This document shows, piece after piece, positions 24,531 through 31,736 of a stretch of 35,912 nt of DNA. Numbering within the stretch: position 1 is the stretch's first letter; the number at the start of each line of letters is the position of its first letter. The position numbers were made by a program, and so were the translations under genes. The stretch is taken from positions 1-35,912 of the forward strand of contig CAJQPC010000247.1 in the NCBI GenBank assembly GCA_905480105.1, given 5' to 3'. This stretch comes from an uncultured bacterium (lineage in GTDB: Bacteria; Myxococcota_A; UBA796; CAJQPC01). The notes under the pieces were generated by a model. It was not told the DNA's origin and ran no database searches. It saw only the letters and a program-made list of their open reading frames with translations.

Positions 24531-25480
24531 CGGTCAGCCTGAGCGCGCACCAGAACCCTGGCCATGTCAGCGGGCATGGGGGCGCGCAGAGAGAGCACCT
24601 CGCCGCTCCTGGGGTGCCGCAGGTGCAGGGCGCGCGCGTGCAAGCAGTGGCGAGGATGTCCCAGACGCTGACGAAGCCGAGAGACCGGTCTGCCTTCGAG
24701 CAACCCCAAGAAGACGTCCGGCTCCTGGCCGTACAAGCGGTCTCCCAAGATGGGGAAGCCCAGGTGATCCAAGTGGACGCGGATCTGATGCGTTCGGCCG
24801 GTGTGTGGCCTGCAGCTCACTAGTGTCAACCTTTGAAACCGGGCAACCACTCGGATCTCAGTCCGCGCGGGCTGACCACCGCTGACCACCGCCTGTTTGA
24901 TGCGAATGATCGAGCCTGGCACCGAGCCTATCGGTGCATCGACATCCTGCTCTGACCACGGCACCCGGCCTCGCACGATCGCATGGTAGGTCTTGAGCAC
25001 CTCGCGCTCCTTAAAGGCCTTCTTGACCGCCACGTTGGCCAAGTCGGAACGAGCCAGCAGCGACACCCCGCTGGTTTCCCGATCCAAGCGATGCAGCAAG
25101 TGCAGTGCCTCTCCTTGAAAGGCCTCGCGCGCCAAGTTGATCAGGCCATACGCGAAGGTGCCGCCCGACGGATGTGCCAGCAGCCCCGAGGGCTTGTCAA
25201 AGGCCACAATGTCGCGATCCTGGTGCAGAATCGGAGGGGTGGGTGGCATTTTGACCTGGCCTATCGCCAGCTCCGGCAGGTTTACCTCCAGGATCTCTCC
25301 TGCTTGTAGGCTGGTGCTGGGTTTAAGGCCCCTGAGATCGCTTCGGATATCCTGCGACCGTACCCATCCGCGCACCCGGGACCGGGACGTTTCGCTAAGT
25401 TTGGCGGTGAGAAACACATCCACCCTCATGCCAGCCTCTTGTGGTCCGACAACAAACTTAAGCGTTGGCCTTCCGCTCAC
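24527..25480 (-). CDS. RluA-family RNA pseudouridine synthase
   Basis: 317 residues from the GTG at 25480, which has GGAAGG eight bases upstream; another GTG two codons earlier (25486) is also possible. The enzyme converts specific uridines to pseudouridine in rRNA or tRNA. An S4-like RNA-binding segment (about 17-70) is followed by the catalytic domain. D133 in HRLDRETSG is the nucleophile. FDKPSGLLAHPSG, VKKAFKEREVLKTYHAIV and the late RTHQIRVHLDHLGFPILGD motif are conserved across the family. I cannot say whether it acts like RluC or RluD. The gene heads a minus-strand run and is divergent from the FG-GAP lipoprotein at 25510, so the 29 bases between the starts must serve both strands. Confidence 0.93.
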   Translation of the reverse strand: MSGRPTLKFVVGPQEAGMRVDVFLTAKLSETSRSRVRGWVRSQDIRSDLRGLKPSTSLQAGEILEVNLPELAIGQVKMPPTPPILHQDRDIVAFDKPSGLLAHPSGGTFAYGLINLAREAFQGEALHLLHRLDRETSGVSLLARSDLANVAVKKAFKEREVLKTYHAIVRGRVPWSEQDVDAPIGSVPGSIIRIKQAVVSGGQPARTEIRVVARFQRLTLVSCRPHTGRTHQIRVHLDHLGFPILGDRLYGQEPDVFLGLLEGRPVSRLRQRLGHPRHCLHARALHLRHPRSGEVLSLRAPMPADMARVLVRAQADR

Positions 25481-25509
25481 GCGCACACCTTCCCTTGGAT
25501 ATCTTCTCG

Positions 25510-26880
25510 ATGATGCTGCTCCTTCTTCTCGCTTGCAACACCCTCCCCCGATGGGGAGACGCACGCGACCCGGTGGCGGACACCCAGGACAGCGTTCTAG
25601 CACCCTCGGACATTTTGGGCTTGGATTCCCGAGCAAGCTGGGAAAGCGAAGAGACCGGCGTGGCCACAGGTCTGGCATGGGGGGACATGGACCGGGATGG
25701 CGACCCTGATCTGGTGGTGTCCTACGGCAACGACATCACACGAGGTCCCATCGCGGTCTACACCAACGAAGAGGGTCAACTGCAAACGAGCGCCGGCTTT
25801 ACCACCAACCTGATGCACTACTACGGCCACTTGGAGGTTGCGGATCTGAACGGCGACGGATGGCTGGATGTCGTCGCGAGCCGCTTGCTTGGCGACCAAG
25901 GCCTTGAGCAGCCAGGCGGGGTCGAGGTCTACATCAGCAACCAGGGCACCCTTCCCGGCCTGCCCACCTGGCAAGCCGAGGGCTTTTACAGCTTCTCGCC
26001 AGCCTTGGGCGACTGGGACTTGGACGGCGACCTGGATCTGGCAGTGGCCACAGGCGAGCCCTACTACAACCCGCCCCAGGCCAACTTGGTCTACGAAAAC
26101 AACGGCGAAGGAGACTTTGGGGAGGCCCCGGCGTGGAGCAGCCCACCCGACCTGAGCCTGGATGCAGCCTGGGTTGACATCGACCAAGACGGTGACTTGG
26201 ACCTTGTGTTTGCCCGAGTTGGAGAGCCCCACTGCGCGTTTCTCAACGGTCCCGATGGCCTGGAGAGTACCCCAAGCTGGCAAGCCGAAGGCGATCCCAC
26301 CCGCCACGAGGGCAACACCCTGGACTTTGGTGACGTGAACCAAGACGGCGCGATGGACCTGGTGATCTCGGACAACCTGCAGTTGGGCGGCGCAGGCACC
26401 GTGAGCCTGTACTGCGGCCCCTCACTGATTCGCTGCTGGGAGAGCGCCGATGCCCCCCAGTACCAATCTGCGGTGTCCATCGAGGACGTGGACGGAGATG
26501 GGCTGCTCGACTTGGTCGCCGGCTCTTGGGGCGACCCGAGCGGGCTGGGCGCGCCAGTGCGTATCTACACCCGCCAGCCCACCGGGCTCTGGAGCGACGA
26601 GCCCCAGTGGTTCTCGGAGAGCAGCTCCGTCATCGAAGCTCTGGCCTTCGAAGACAGCGATAGTTTAGCGGCAACCGAGACCATCATCGCAGGGGAGGGT
26701 CTGCTCCTGCTGCCCCGGGGCCGCATCACTCAAGTGGAAGGCGGCGCAGCTCACAGGGGCTACCTCACCGGCCCAGGTCTCCTTCGTGCGATGGTACTCC
26801 TGCCTACTGAGCGCGATCTCGCGGTCAGCAACTGGGACAAAGATATCGGAAACCAACTCTATGTCCGCACGACGCCTTGA
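25510..26880 (+). CDS. FG-GAP/VCBS-repeat lipoprotein
   Basis: 456 residues. MMLLLLLAC gives Cys9 as the lipidation site. TTG codons at 25465 and 25495 could extend the N-terminus to MAFRSRAHLPLDIFSMM..., which would supply basic residues, but neither has a clear Shine-Dalgarno sequence. After a linker (about 10-45), six to seven FG-GAP/VCBS segments with DMDRDGDPDLVVS, DLNGDGWLDVVASR and similar loops fill about 55-400. It is shorter than the two propeller lipoproteins at the left end and has no extra domain. Its last 20 bases overlap a small membrane-protein gene. Its likely role is a surface or periplasmic calcium-stabilised propeller. Confidence 0.87.
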   Translation: MMLLLLLACNTLPRWGDARDPVADTQDSVLAPSDILGLDSRASWESEETGVATGLAWGDMDRDGDPDLVVSYGNDITRGPIAVYTNEEGQLQTSAGFTTNLMHYYGHLEVADLNGDGWLDVVASRLLGDQGLEQPGGVEVYISNQGTLPGLPTWQAEGFYSFSPALGDWDLDGDLDLAVATGEPYYNPPQANLVYENNGEGDFGEAPAWSSPPDLSLDAAWVDIDQDGDLDLVFARVGEPHCAFLNGPDGLESTPSWQAEGDPTRHEGNTLDFGDVNQDGAMDLVISDNLQLGGAGTVSLYCGPSLIRCWESADAPQYQSAVSIEDVDGDGLLDLVAGSWGDPSGLGAPVRIYTRQPTGLWSDEPQWFSESSSVIEALAFEDSDSLAATETIIAGEGLLLLPRGRITQVEGGAAHRGYLTGPGLLRAMVLLPTERDLAVSNWDKDIGNQLYVRTTP

Positions 26881-27067
26881 CGGCGGAGTCATTGTCGCGA
26901 TCGCATGGGCAACGGCTGCGATCGCCATGACCATCTTAGTCGGTGGCCAGCTCGGCTTACGCGGCTGGTTCTGGCTCGGCTTGCATCACTTGCTCTGTGT
27001 TGCAGGCGTGAGCCATGAGCTACGCCGTGGCTGGCGCCGAAGACAACAACACCTCGCCGAGAACTGA
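26861..27067 (+). CDS. 68-residue two-helix membrane protein
   Basis: The ATG at 26861 lies inside the 3' end of the FG-GAP gene, in another frame, overlapping it by 20 bases. GGAAA lies ten bases upstream. The product has a basic start (MSARRLDGG), a hydrophobic helix (VIVAIAWATAAIAMTILVGG), a second hydrophobic stretch (GWFWLGLHHLLCVAGVS) and a basic tail (RRGWRRRQQH). That gives N- and C-termini in the cytoplasm by the positive-inside rule. It ends two bases before the next gene's ATG, so it fits an operon. Its reality rests on this topology and spacing; no family is recognised. Confidence 0.55.
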   Translation: MSARRLDGGVIVAIAWATAAIAMTILVGGQLGLRGWFWLGLHHLLCVAGVSHELRRGWRRRQQHLAEN

Positions 27068-27069
27068 GC

Positions 27070-28098
27070 ATGGTCCTGATTCTTTCTTTTCTGTCTTGCC
27101 TGAACAGCAACAAGGTCAAACGCCTCAACGTGCCCTCGGAAGAAGGGGTCATTGCCCTGTGTCCGGGCGAAGTCATGCCGCTCAAGGTCAACGCCAAGAT
27201 GCGCAACGGGAAGCGCAAGAGCACCACCCAGACCGGCCGCCAGAACCTGAACTGGAAGCACTTAGAGATGCGTCTGGATGGCCAGCCCATGAGCGGTAGC
27301 GTGGCCATGCCACAGGATCCCAAGCTCACTTGGCAGCGGCCCCTGACCCTAAAAGTGTGGCTGACGAACCGCCCAGAGATGATTTGGGAGGGCCAAGTCG
27401 TTGCCCGTTACGACTGCAACTACGTGGTCGATCTTCGCGGCAGCTCCGGCCAGACAGGCACCTACGCCACCGACGACGCTCAACATGGAGACGACGGTGC
27501 TACAAGCAGCGAAGAGCGCGGTGGAGCCGGGGAAGACGGCGCACATGGCCAAGCTGGCGGAAACGGTGGCCTGGGAAACCTGGGAAACCAAGCCCAGGTT
27601 TACCTGGTTTCTTCCGCCACCGCAGACGGCCTGCTGGAGGCTCGAGTTGAACTCAGCGGCAGCCAAAACACCTGGACCTACCTCATGACACCAGGGGCCT
27701 CTGCCTTGGTCTTGGATGTCAGTGGTGGGACCGGCGGCCAGGGTGGAATTGGCCAAAACGGTGGCCAGGGTGGCGCAGGCGGCACGGGTATCCAAACCGG
27801 AAACGGAGGAAAAGGGGGCAACGGTGGAGACGGTGGAGACGGTGGAGATGGCGGAGACGGCGGCACTGCGGAGCTGAACGTGGACCCCAATGCACAACCT
27901 TGGGTCGATTCCATCACCCTGCGCTCCCAAGGCGGCCCTGGGGGCGGCCCAGGAGCACCGGGCTACGCAGGTCAAGGCGGCGCCGGGGACCCCATGGGCC
28001 AAGATGGCCTGGATGGTCGAACGGGACGAGCGGGACGAGCGGGTGGCCCCGGCGAGATCCTTCCCGTGCGCGTCACGACGGTCACGCCCGGTTTCTAG
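27070..28098 (+). CDS. Glycine-rich collagen-like exported protein
   Basis: 342 residues. MVLILSFLSC resembles a short lipobox, although Phe at -3 is unusual, so lipidation at Cys10 is uncertain. Residues about 20-118 look beta-rich (KLTWQRPLTLKVWL, EGQVVARYDCNYVVDL). The rest alternates between glycine-rich tracts, some close to Gly-X-Y (about 123-175, 222-275 and 287-335), and one beta-like segment (QVYLVSSATADGLLEARVELSG). GGDGGDGG-type repeats dominate residues 250-265. Such tracts form extended or polyproline II-like surface fibres in other bacterial families. It is the last of three closely spaced genes starting at 25510. Confidence 0.78.
   Translation: MVLILSFLSCLNSNKVKRLNVPSEEGVIALCPGEVMPLKVNAKMRNGKRKSTTQTGRQNLNWKHLEMRLDGQPMSGSVAMPQDPKLTWQRPLTLKVWLTNRPEMIWEGQVVARYDCNYVVDLRGSSGQTGTYATDDAQHGDDGATSSEERGGAGEDGAHGQAGGNGGLGNLGNQAQVYLVSSATADGLLEARVELSGSQNTWTYLMTPGASALVLDVSGGTGGQGGIGQNGGQGGAGGTGIQTGNGGKGGNGGDGGDGGDGGDGGTAELNVDPNAQPWVDSITLRSQGGPGGGPGAPGYAGQGGAGDPMGQDGLDGRTGRAGRAGGPGEILPVRVTTVTPGF
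27823..27858 (+). repeat. Four 9-base units encoding Gly-Gly-Asp
   Basis: GGTGGAGAC occurs twice without change, followed by GGTGGAGAT and GGCGGAGAC, coding for (Gly-Gly-Asp)4 in the collagen-like protein. The near-identical units suggest slippage-type expansion that preserves the frame. Confidence 0.9.
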
Positions 28099-28128
28099 GG
28101 CGAAACGTTTACGCGACAGCGACCGCCA

Positions 28129-28144
28129 CACAGGCCACCCTGTG
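28129..28144 (+). terminator. Weak hairpin after the glycine-rich gene
   Basis: CACAGG (28129-28134) and CCTGTG (28139-28144) form a six-base stem with a four-base loop, 31 bases after the stop. No T-run follows. It may separate the collagen-like gene from the response-regulator gene. Confidence 0.25.
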
Positions 28145-28179
28145 GCTCAAAGTCCAGGCAGTGGGGTTAGCCCCTGAGC

Positions 28180-28899
28180 ATGAGCCACCACATCCTCCTA
28201 ATTGAAGACGAGTCGGACCTGGTCCAGACCCTCCGCTATCGCTTGGAAAAGGAGGGATACCAAGTCAGCGCTTCGCTGACTGGCCAAGGGGGCATAGCCC
28301 TGGCCCAGGGTGCCGAACGCCCCGACCTGATCCTACTAGACCTCATGCTACCGGATCTCCCCGGAACCGAGGTCTGCAGACAACTTCGGGCCGAGAAGAG
28401 CACAGGAGCCATCCCTGTGCTCATGCTCACGGCAAAGGGACATGAGATCGACCGCGTGGTCGGCTTTGAGCTGGGTGCCGACGACTACATGGCCAAGCCT
28501 TTCTCCATGCGCGAGCTGCTGCTGCGCATCCGGGCCATCCTTCGGCGGTCCAAAGGCCGCAAGGCCAGCGCAGGCAACCCAACCTGGCGCGGCTTTGGGC
28601 CCATCAAGGTGGACGAGGCTGGCCGCCAGATCTGGATCGAAGGAGAAGAGGTCGTCCTGACCATGATTGAGTTCAATCTGCTGATGCACTTTCTGAACAA
28701 CAAGGGCCAAGTGCAAACCCGCGACGCGCTCCTCGCACAGGTCTGGGGCTACCGAGAGGGCGTCTCAAGCCGCACTGTAGACACCCACGTCAAGCGCCTG
28801 CGGGCCAAGATCGGCATAGCCGGTACCTTCATCGAGACCCTGCGCGGAGTGGGCTACCGCTTTCGTCGCCAGCCCCCGACCCCCAAGGGCGCTTCTTGA
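28180..28899 (+). CDS. OmpR/PhoB-family response regulator
   Basis: 239 residues. The receiver domain has E9-D10, phosphoacceptor D54 (LLDLMLPD), T84 (MLTAKG) and K106 (YMAKPF). The C-terminal winged-helix domain (about 130-230) has EFNLLMHFLNNKGQVQTRDALLAQVWG and the recognition-helix pattern SSRTVDTHVKRLRAKIG, ending GVGYRF. The sequence resembles PhoB, but no pho-box or pstSCAB genes are present to support a phosphate role. The next gene, a histidine kinase, starts inside its stop codon (TTGA), so they form one operon. The kinase probably phosphorylates D54, which would let this protein bind its target promoters. Confidence 0.95.
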   Translation: MSHHILLIEDESDLVQTLRYRLEKEGYQVSASLTGQGGIALAQGAERPDLILLDLMLPDLPGTEVCRQLRAEKSTGAIPVLMLTAKGHEIDRVVGFELGADDYMAKPFSMRELLLRIRAILRRSKGRKASAGNPTWRGFGPIKVDEAGRQIWIEGEEVVLTMIEFNLLMHFLNNKGQVQTRDALLAQVWGYREGVSSRTVDTHVKRLRAKIGIAGTFIETLRGVGYRFRRQPPTPKGAS

Positions 28900-30572
28900 G
28901 CCGCACCTCCCTCTCCCTTCGCCTCTTCTTGCTCTCGGTTCTGCTTCTTGTGGGCCTGGGTACGGGCTGGGGCTTCTTCCTCGACCGCAGCCTTGAAAAC
29001 GAGCTGCTGGAGCGCGAAGACACCCGTTTGCTGGAGCACGCTCAGGTGGTCCGGGTACTCCTGGAGAGCAGCGCCGATACAGATCTAACGGACACCGAAC
29101 TGGACGCCCTGACCGACCGGATAGCCCAGGCCTCGGACACCCGGCTGAGCATCATCGATCCCCAAGGCTGGGTGAGGGGAGACTCCGAGCTGACCTCTGC
29201 CCAACTTCAAAACCTTGAGCAGCATCAAGGGCGGCCAGAGATTCAATCCGCCATGTCCGGGCAGCTCGGGCACGCCAGCCGCTACAGCAACACCCTGCAA
29301 GGAGAGATGCGCTACCTGGCCATCCCCGTCCCCAGGTCCGGACAGACTTGGGTTGTACGCAGCTCGGCGCCCACCGCCCGGATGCAAGGTGCCCTGACCC
29401 AGCAGCGCCGCACGCTCTTTCTCACTGGGCTGAGCGGCTTGGCCTTGGCCCTGCTCCTATCCGGTATCGCCAGCTGGCAAGCCGGCAGCGCCCTGGAGCA
29501 GGTCCTGGTCCGCACCCATGCCCAAGCCTTGGAGAACGCCGTGCGCTCCCTCGCCCAGGAAAGAGATCGCTTCCGAGCCGTGCTCGAGGGCCTGGATGCG
29601 GCGGTTGTCGCAGTGAACCCGGACCGAGAGATCGCCGTGGTCAACTCCGCCGCGCAGCGCCTACTTCGCCTGGGGGAAGAGAGCATTGGAAATCCACTTT
29701 TCACAGCGCTCCCACTGCAAGAAGTACGTGACCTACTGGCCGACGACGACGATCGAGACGACGACGAGGCCGAGGTCATCGAGCTGGAGCTTCCCGGCGC
29801 AACAGTCGTCCAGCTCCAAGCCACCCGAACCCCCAAGGGGATCGTGTTGCTCTTCCAGGATGTCACCCGCCTGCGGCGCCTGGAGAGCATGCGCCGCGAC
29901 TTTGTGGGCAACGTGAGCCACGAGCTGCGCACCCCTGTGGCCATCATTCGGGCCAACGCGGAGACCCTGCTGGACACGGCCATCGACGATGGACCCGAAC
30001 CCACCCGCATGCTTGTCGGAGCAACACTGCGCAGCGCCAAGCGCCTGGGCAACTTGATCACCGATCTCTTGGAGATCAGCCGCATCGAGGCCGGCAAGAT
30101 GCCAGTGCGCCTGGAAGCCCTGACCCTGACCCGGACGCTGACCGCCATTCAAGAGCCCATGGAGCAGCTCTCCGAGGACCGAGGCGTGGCCATCGAGACC
30201 TTGCTGGTGCCCCCCGATCTCAAGCTCTTCGCCGACCCAAAGGCTCTGCAGACGGTGCTCAGCAACCTGATCACCAACGGCCTCAAGTACACCCCTGCCC
30301 CAGGCCAGGTCCTGCTCAAGGCGACTGCCGGCGAGCGCACCGTACGCATCGAGGTGCACGACTCCGGTCCCGGCATTCCTACCGCGCACCAAGAACGCGT
30401 CTTTGAACGCTTCTACCGCATCGACAAGGGCCGCAGCCGCGAGGTGGGTGGCACCGGACTGGGCCTGGCCATCGTCAAGCACATGGTTCGCGCGATGAAC
30501 GGCACACTGGGGCTGGCCGACTCAACCGAGCTGGGCGGGGCCTGCTTTTGGATTGAGCTACCCAAGGCTTAG
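28896..30572 (+). CDS. PhoR-like sensor histidine kinase with acidic PAS insertion
   Basis: 558 residues, from a TTG start overlapping the response-regulator stop. One transmembrane segment (about 6-28), an extracytoplasmic domain (about 30-170), a second segment (about 173-194), a linker helix, a PAS domain (about 225-325), HisKA with H342 in SHELRTP, and a HATPase_c domain follow in order. The HATPase domain has the N-box (N457-N461), DSGPGIP at 489 and GGTGLGL at 518. All kinase motifs look intact. The PAS domain carries an unusual acidic run (about 282-294: Asp-rich, DDDDRDDDEAE). It probably senses an envelope signal and phosphorylates the paired regulator. Confidence 0.94.
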   Translation: MSRTSLSLRLFLLSVLLLVGLGTGWGFFLDRSLENELLEREDTRLLEHAQVVRVLLESSADTDLTDTELDALTDRIAQASDTRLSIIDPQGWVRGDSELTSAQLQNLEQHQGRPEIQSAMSGQLGHASRYSNTLQGEMRYLAIPVPRSGQTWVVRSSAPTARMQGALTQQRRTLFLTGLSGLALALLLSGIASWQAGSALEQVLVRTHAQALENAVRSLAQERDRFRAVLEGLDAAVVAVNPDREIAVVNSAAQRLLRLGEESIGNPLFTALPLQEVRDLLADDDDRDDDEAEVIELELPGATVVQLQATRTPKGIVLLFQDVTRLRRLESMRRDFVGNVSHELRTPVAIIRANAETLLDTAIDDGPEPTRMLVGATLRSAKRLGNLITDLLEISRIEAGKMPVRLEALTLTRTLTAIQEPMEQLSEDRGVAIETLLVPPDLKLFADPKALQTVLSNLITNGLKYTPAPGQVLLKATAGERTVRIEVHDSGPGIPTAHQERVFERFYRIDKGRSREVGGTGLGLAIVKHMVRAMNGTLGLADSTELGGACFWIELPKA

Positions 30573-30603
30573 GGGCGCTGCCTGGAGTCCGAGGTGCCCT
30601 GGG

Positions 30604-31680
30604 CTACAGCGTGGGAACGCTCCACGCACGACCCATAAAGCGGGTAGCGTCTACCAAGGCCGCGCCCCAGCCCAAGCTCTGATAGGGGAGGCCCTTCTCA
30701 TCGGCCCAGGTCTGAACGATCTCAGAGGCAGCAGGCAGCTGGGTGTAGGCAATGGTCGGAAAGAGGTGGTGCTCAATTTGGTATTGCAGACCCACGCAGA
30801 TCCACTCGGCCCACTTAGGCGCCTGGTAGTTCCGAGAGCCCTCCATCTGGGAGCCCCAGAAATCTTCGCACGCGCTCTGGATGGGCATGCCCACGTGAGC
30901 GGGGATGAAGATGATGGAAAGCAGCAAGCTCACCGTCGACCAGACGCCCAAGTACACAGCCATGGTCGGCAGGAAGCCCAAGAAGAGAGACGGCAAGGCT
31001 ATGAAGAGCACCACATGTCCGAACAGCTGAAGGACCTCGATCTGGTACTCGCGCTTCAGGCCCTCATTGAAGATGCCCTTGGCCAAAAACACGATGCTCT
31101 GACCGCGCATACGAAAGTGCACTTGGCTTGTAGCAGGCCAGAAAGCCCACTTCTGAACGTACTTCTGGAAGAAGCGAACTGCTGGACCCGAGCGGTCGTA
31201 GTCAGCCTGCGCGGTGGCGAAAGGGTAGAGCATGATGTCGGGATCCGAGCGATCCTCGGAGATCAGGTTCGGATGGGTGTGGTGGGGTCCGTTGTGCTTC
31301 CAGCGCCACCAGCTGGTGGACATGCCGCCCATCAGCCCAAAGGCCAAGGACTCCATCCACTTGTTGATGGAATTGTTCTTGGAAAGAGAGCGGTGGGCAC
31401 CGTCATGGCCGTGCATCACCGCCGGGGTGAGCAACAAACCGATCAGAGGAACAAGAGCGACCTGCATCCACACGGCGGGCGCAGCAATCAGAAGGCCTAA
31501 GACGCCCAGAGTCGCCATGCTGTACGCGCTAAAGCGTCGAAACTGCTTGGCCTCATCTTTGTCAAAAATGCCAGCTTTTCGCAGGCGCTTTCGCAAGTCT
31601 CGGACATCCGCGCGTTCGATGGTCAGCATCTGGGCCTCCGGCCTTTCAACACCACACAGGGACAACAAGGTCTCCGCCAT
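30604..31680 (-). CDS. Membrane fatty acid desaturase (acyl-lipid type)
   Basis: 358 residues. The three histidine boxes of membrane desaturases are intact: H90-G-H92-D-G-A-H96, H129-N-G-P-H133-H134 and Q301-I-E-H304-H305. These bind the di-iron centre. Gln301 in the third box is typical of front-end desaturases, but there is no fused cytochrome b5 domain, so the electron donor must be separate. Four hydrophobic segments surround the boxes. The enzyme introduces double bonds into membrane acyl chains, which controls fluidity, for example in the cold. The mRNA leader is short and forms a hairpin directly before the ATG. The gene is convergent with the histidine kinase. Confidence 0.93.
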   Translation of the reverse strand: MAETLLSLCGVERPEAQMLTIERADVRDLRKRLRKAGIFDKDEAKQFRRFSAYSMATLGVLGLLIAAPAVWMQVALVPLIGLLLTPAVMHGHDGAHRSLSKNNSINKWMESLAFGLMGGMSTSWWRWKHNGPHHTHPNLISEDRSDPDIMLYPFATAQADYDRSGPAVRFFQKYVQKWAFWPATSQVHFRMRGQSIVFLAKGIFNEGLKREYQIEVLQLFGHVVLFIALPSLFLGFLPTMAVYLGVWSTVSLLLSIIFIPAHVGMPIQSACEDFWGSQMEGSRNYQAPKWAEWICVGLQYQIEHHLFPTIAYTQLPAASEIVQTWADEKGLPYQSLGWGAALVDATRFMGRAWSVPTL

Positions 31681-31698
31681 GCTGGGCCGTCACCCAGC
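31681..31698 (-). promoter_or_regulatory. Hairpin abutting the desaturase start codon
   Basis: On the minus strand GCTGGG, a six-base loop (TGACGG) and CCCAGC run straight into the ATG at 31680. The stem is perfect and GC-rich. No clear Shine-Dalgarno sequence is visible outside the stem, so the stem could gate translation initiation. Confidence 0.5.
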
Positions 31699-31700
31699 TC

Positions 31701-31711
31701 AGTGTATCTTA
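31701..31711 (-). promoter_or_regulatory. Putative -10 element of the desaturase gene
   Basis: TAAGATACACT (minus strand) has TAAGAT 25 bases before the ATG, exactly as TAAGATACATT does before the gene at 63. If it is a -10 box, transcription would begin near 31699, giving a leader of about 19 bases that is nearly all hairpin. Confidence 0.35.
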
Positions 31712-31736
31712 CGCTACCGTAACCTAGGACTTCCCC

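Noticed and set aside
25465..25510. An N-terminally extended form of the FG-GAP lipoprotein from TTG 25465 or 25495
   Set aside because: No Shine-Dalgarno sequence precedes either TTG, and the ATG at 25510 gives a lipobox directly. I kept it as an uncertainty, not a call.
30553..31500. A 315-codon open frame antisense to the desaturase
   Set aside because: The desaturase on the other strand has all three histidine boxes. The antisense product is unstructured and His/Arg rich.
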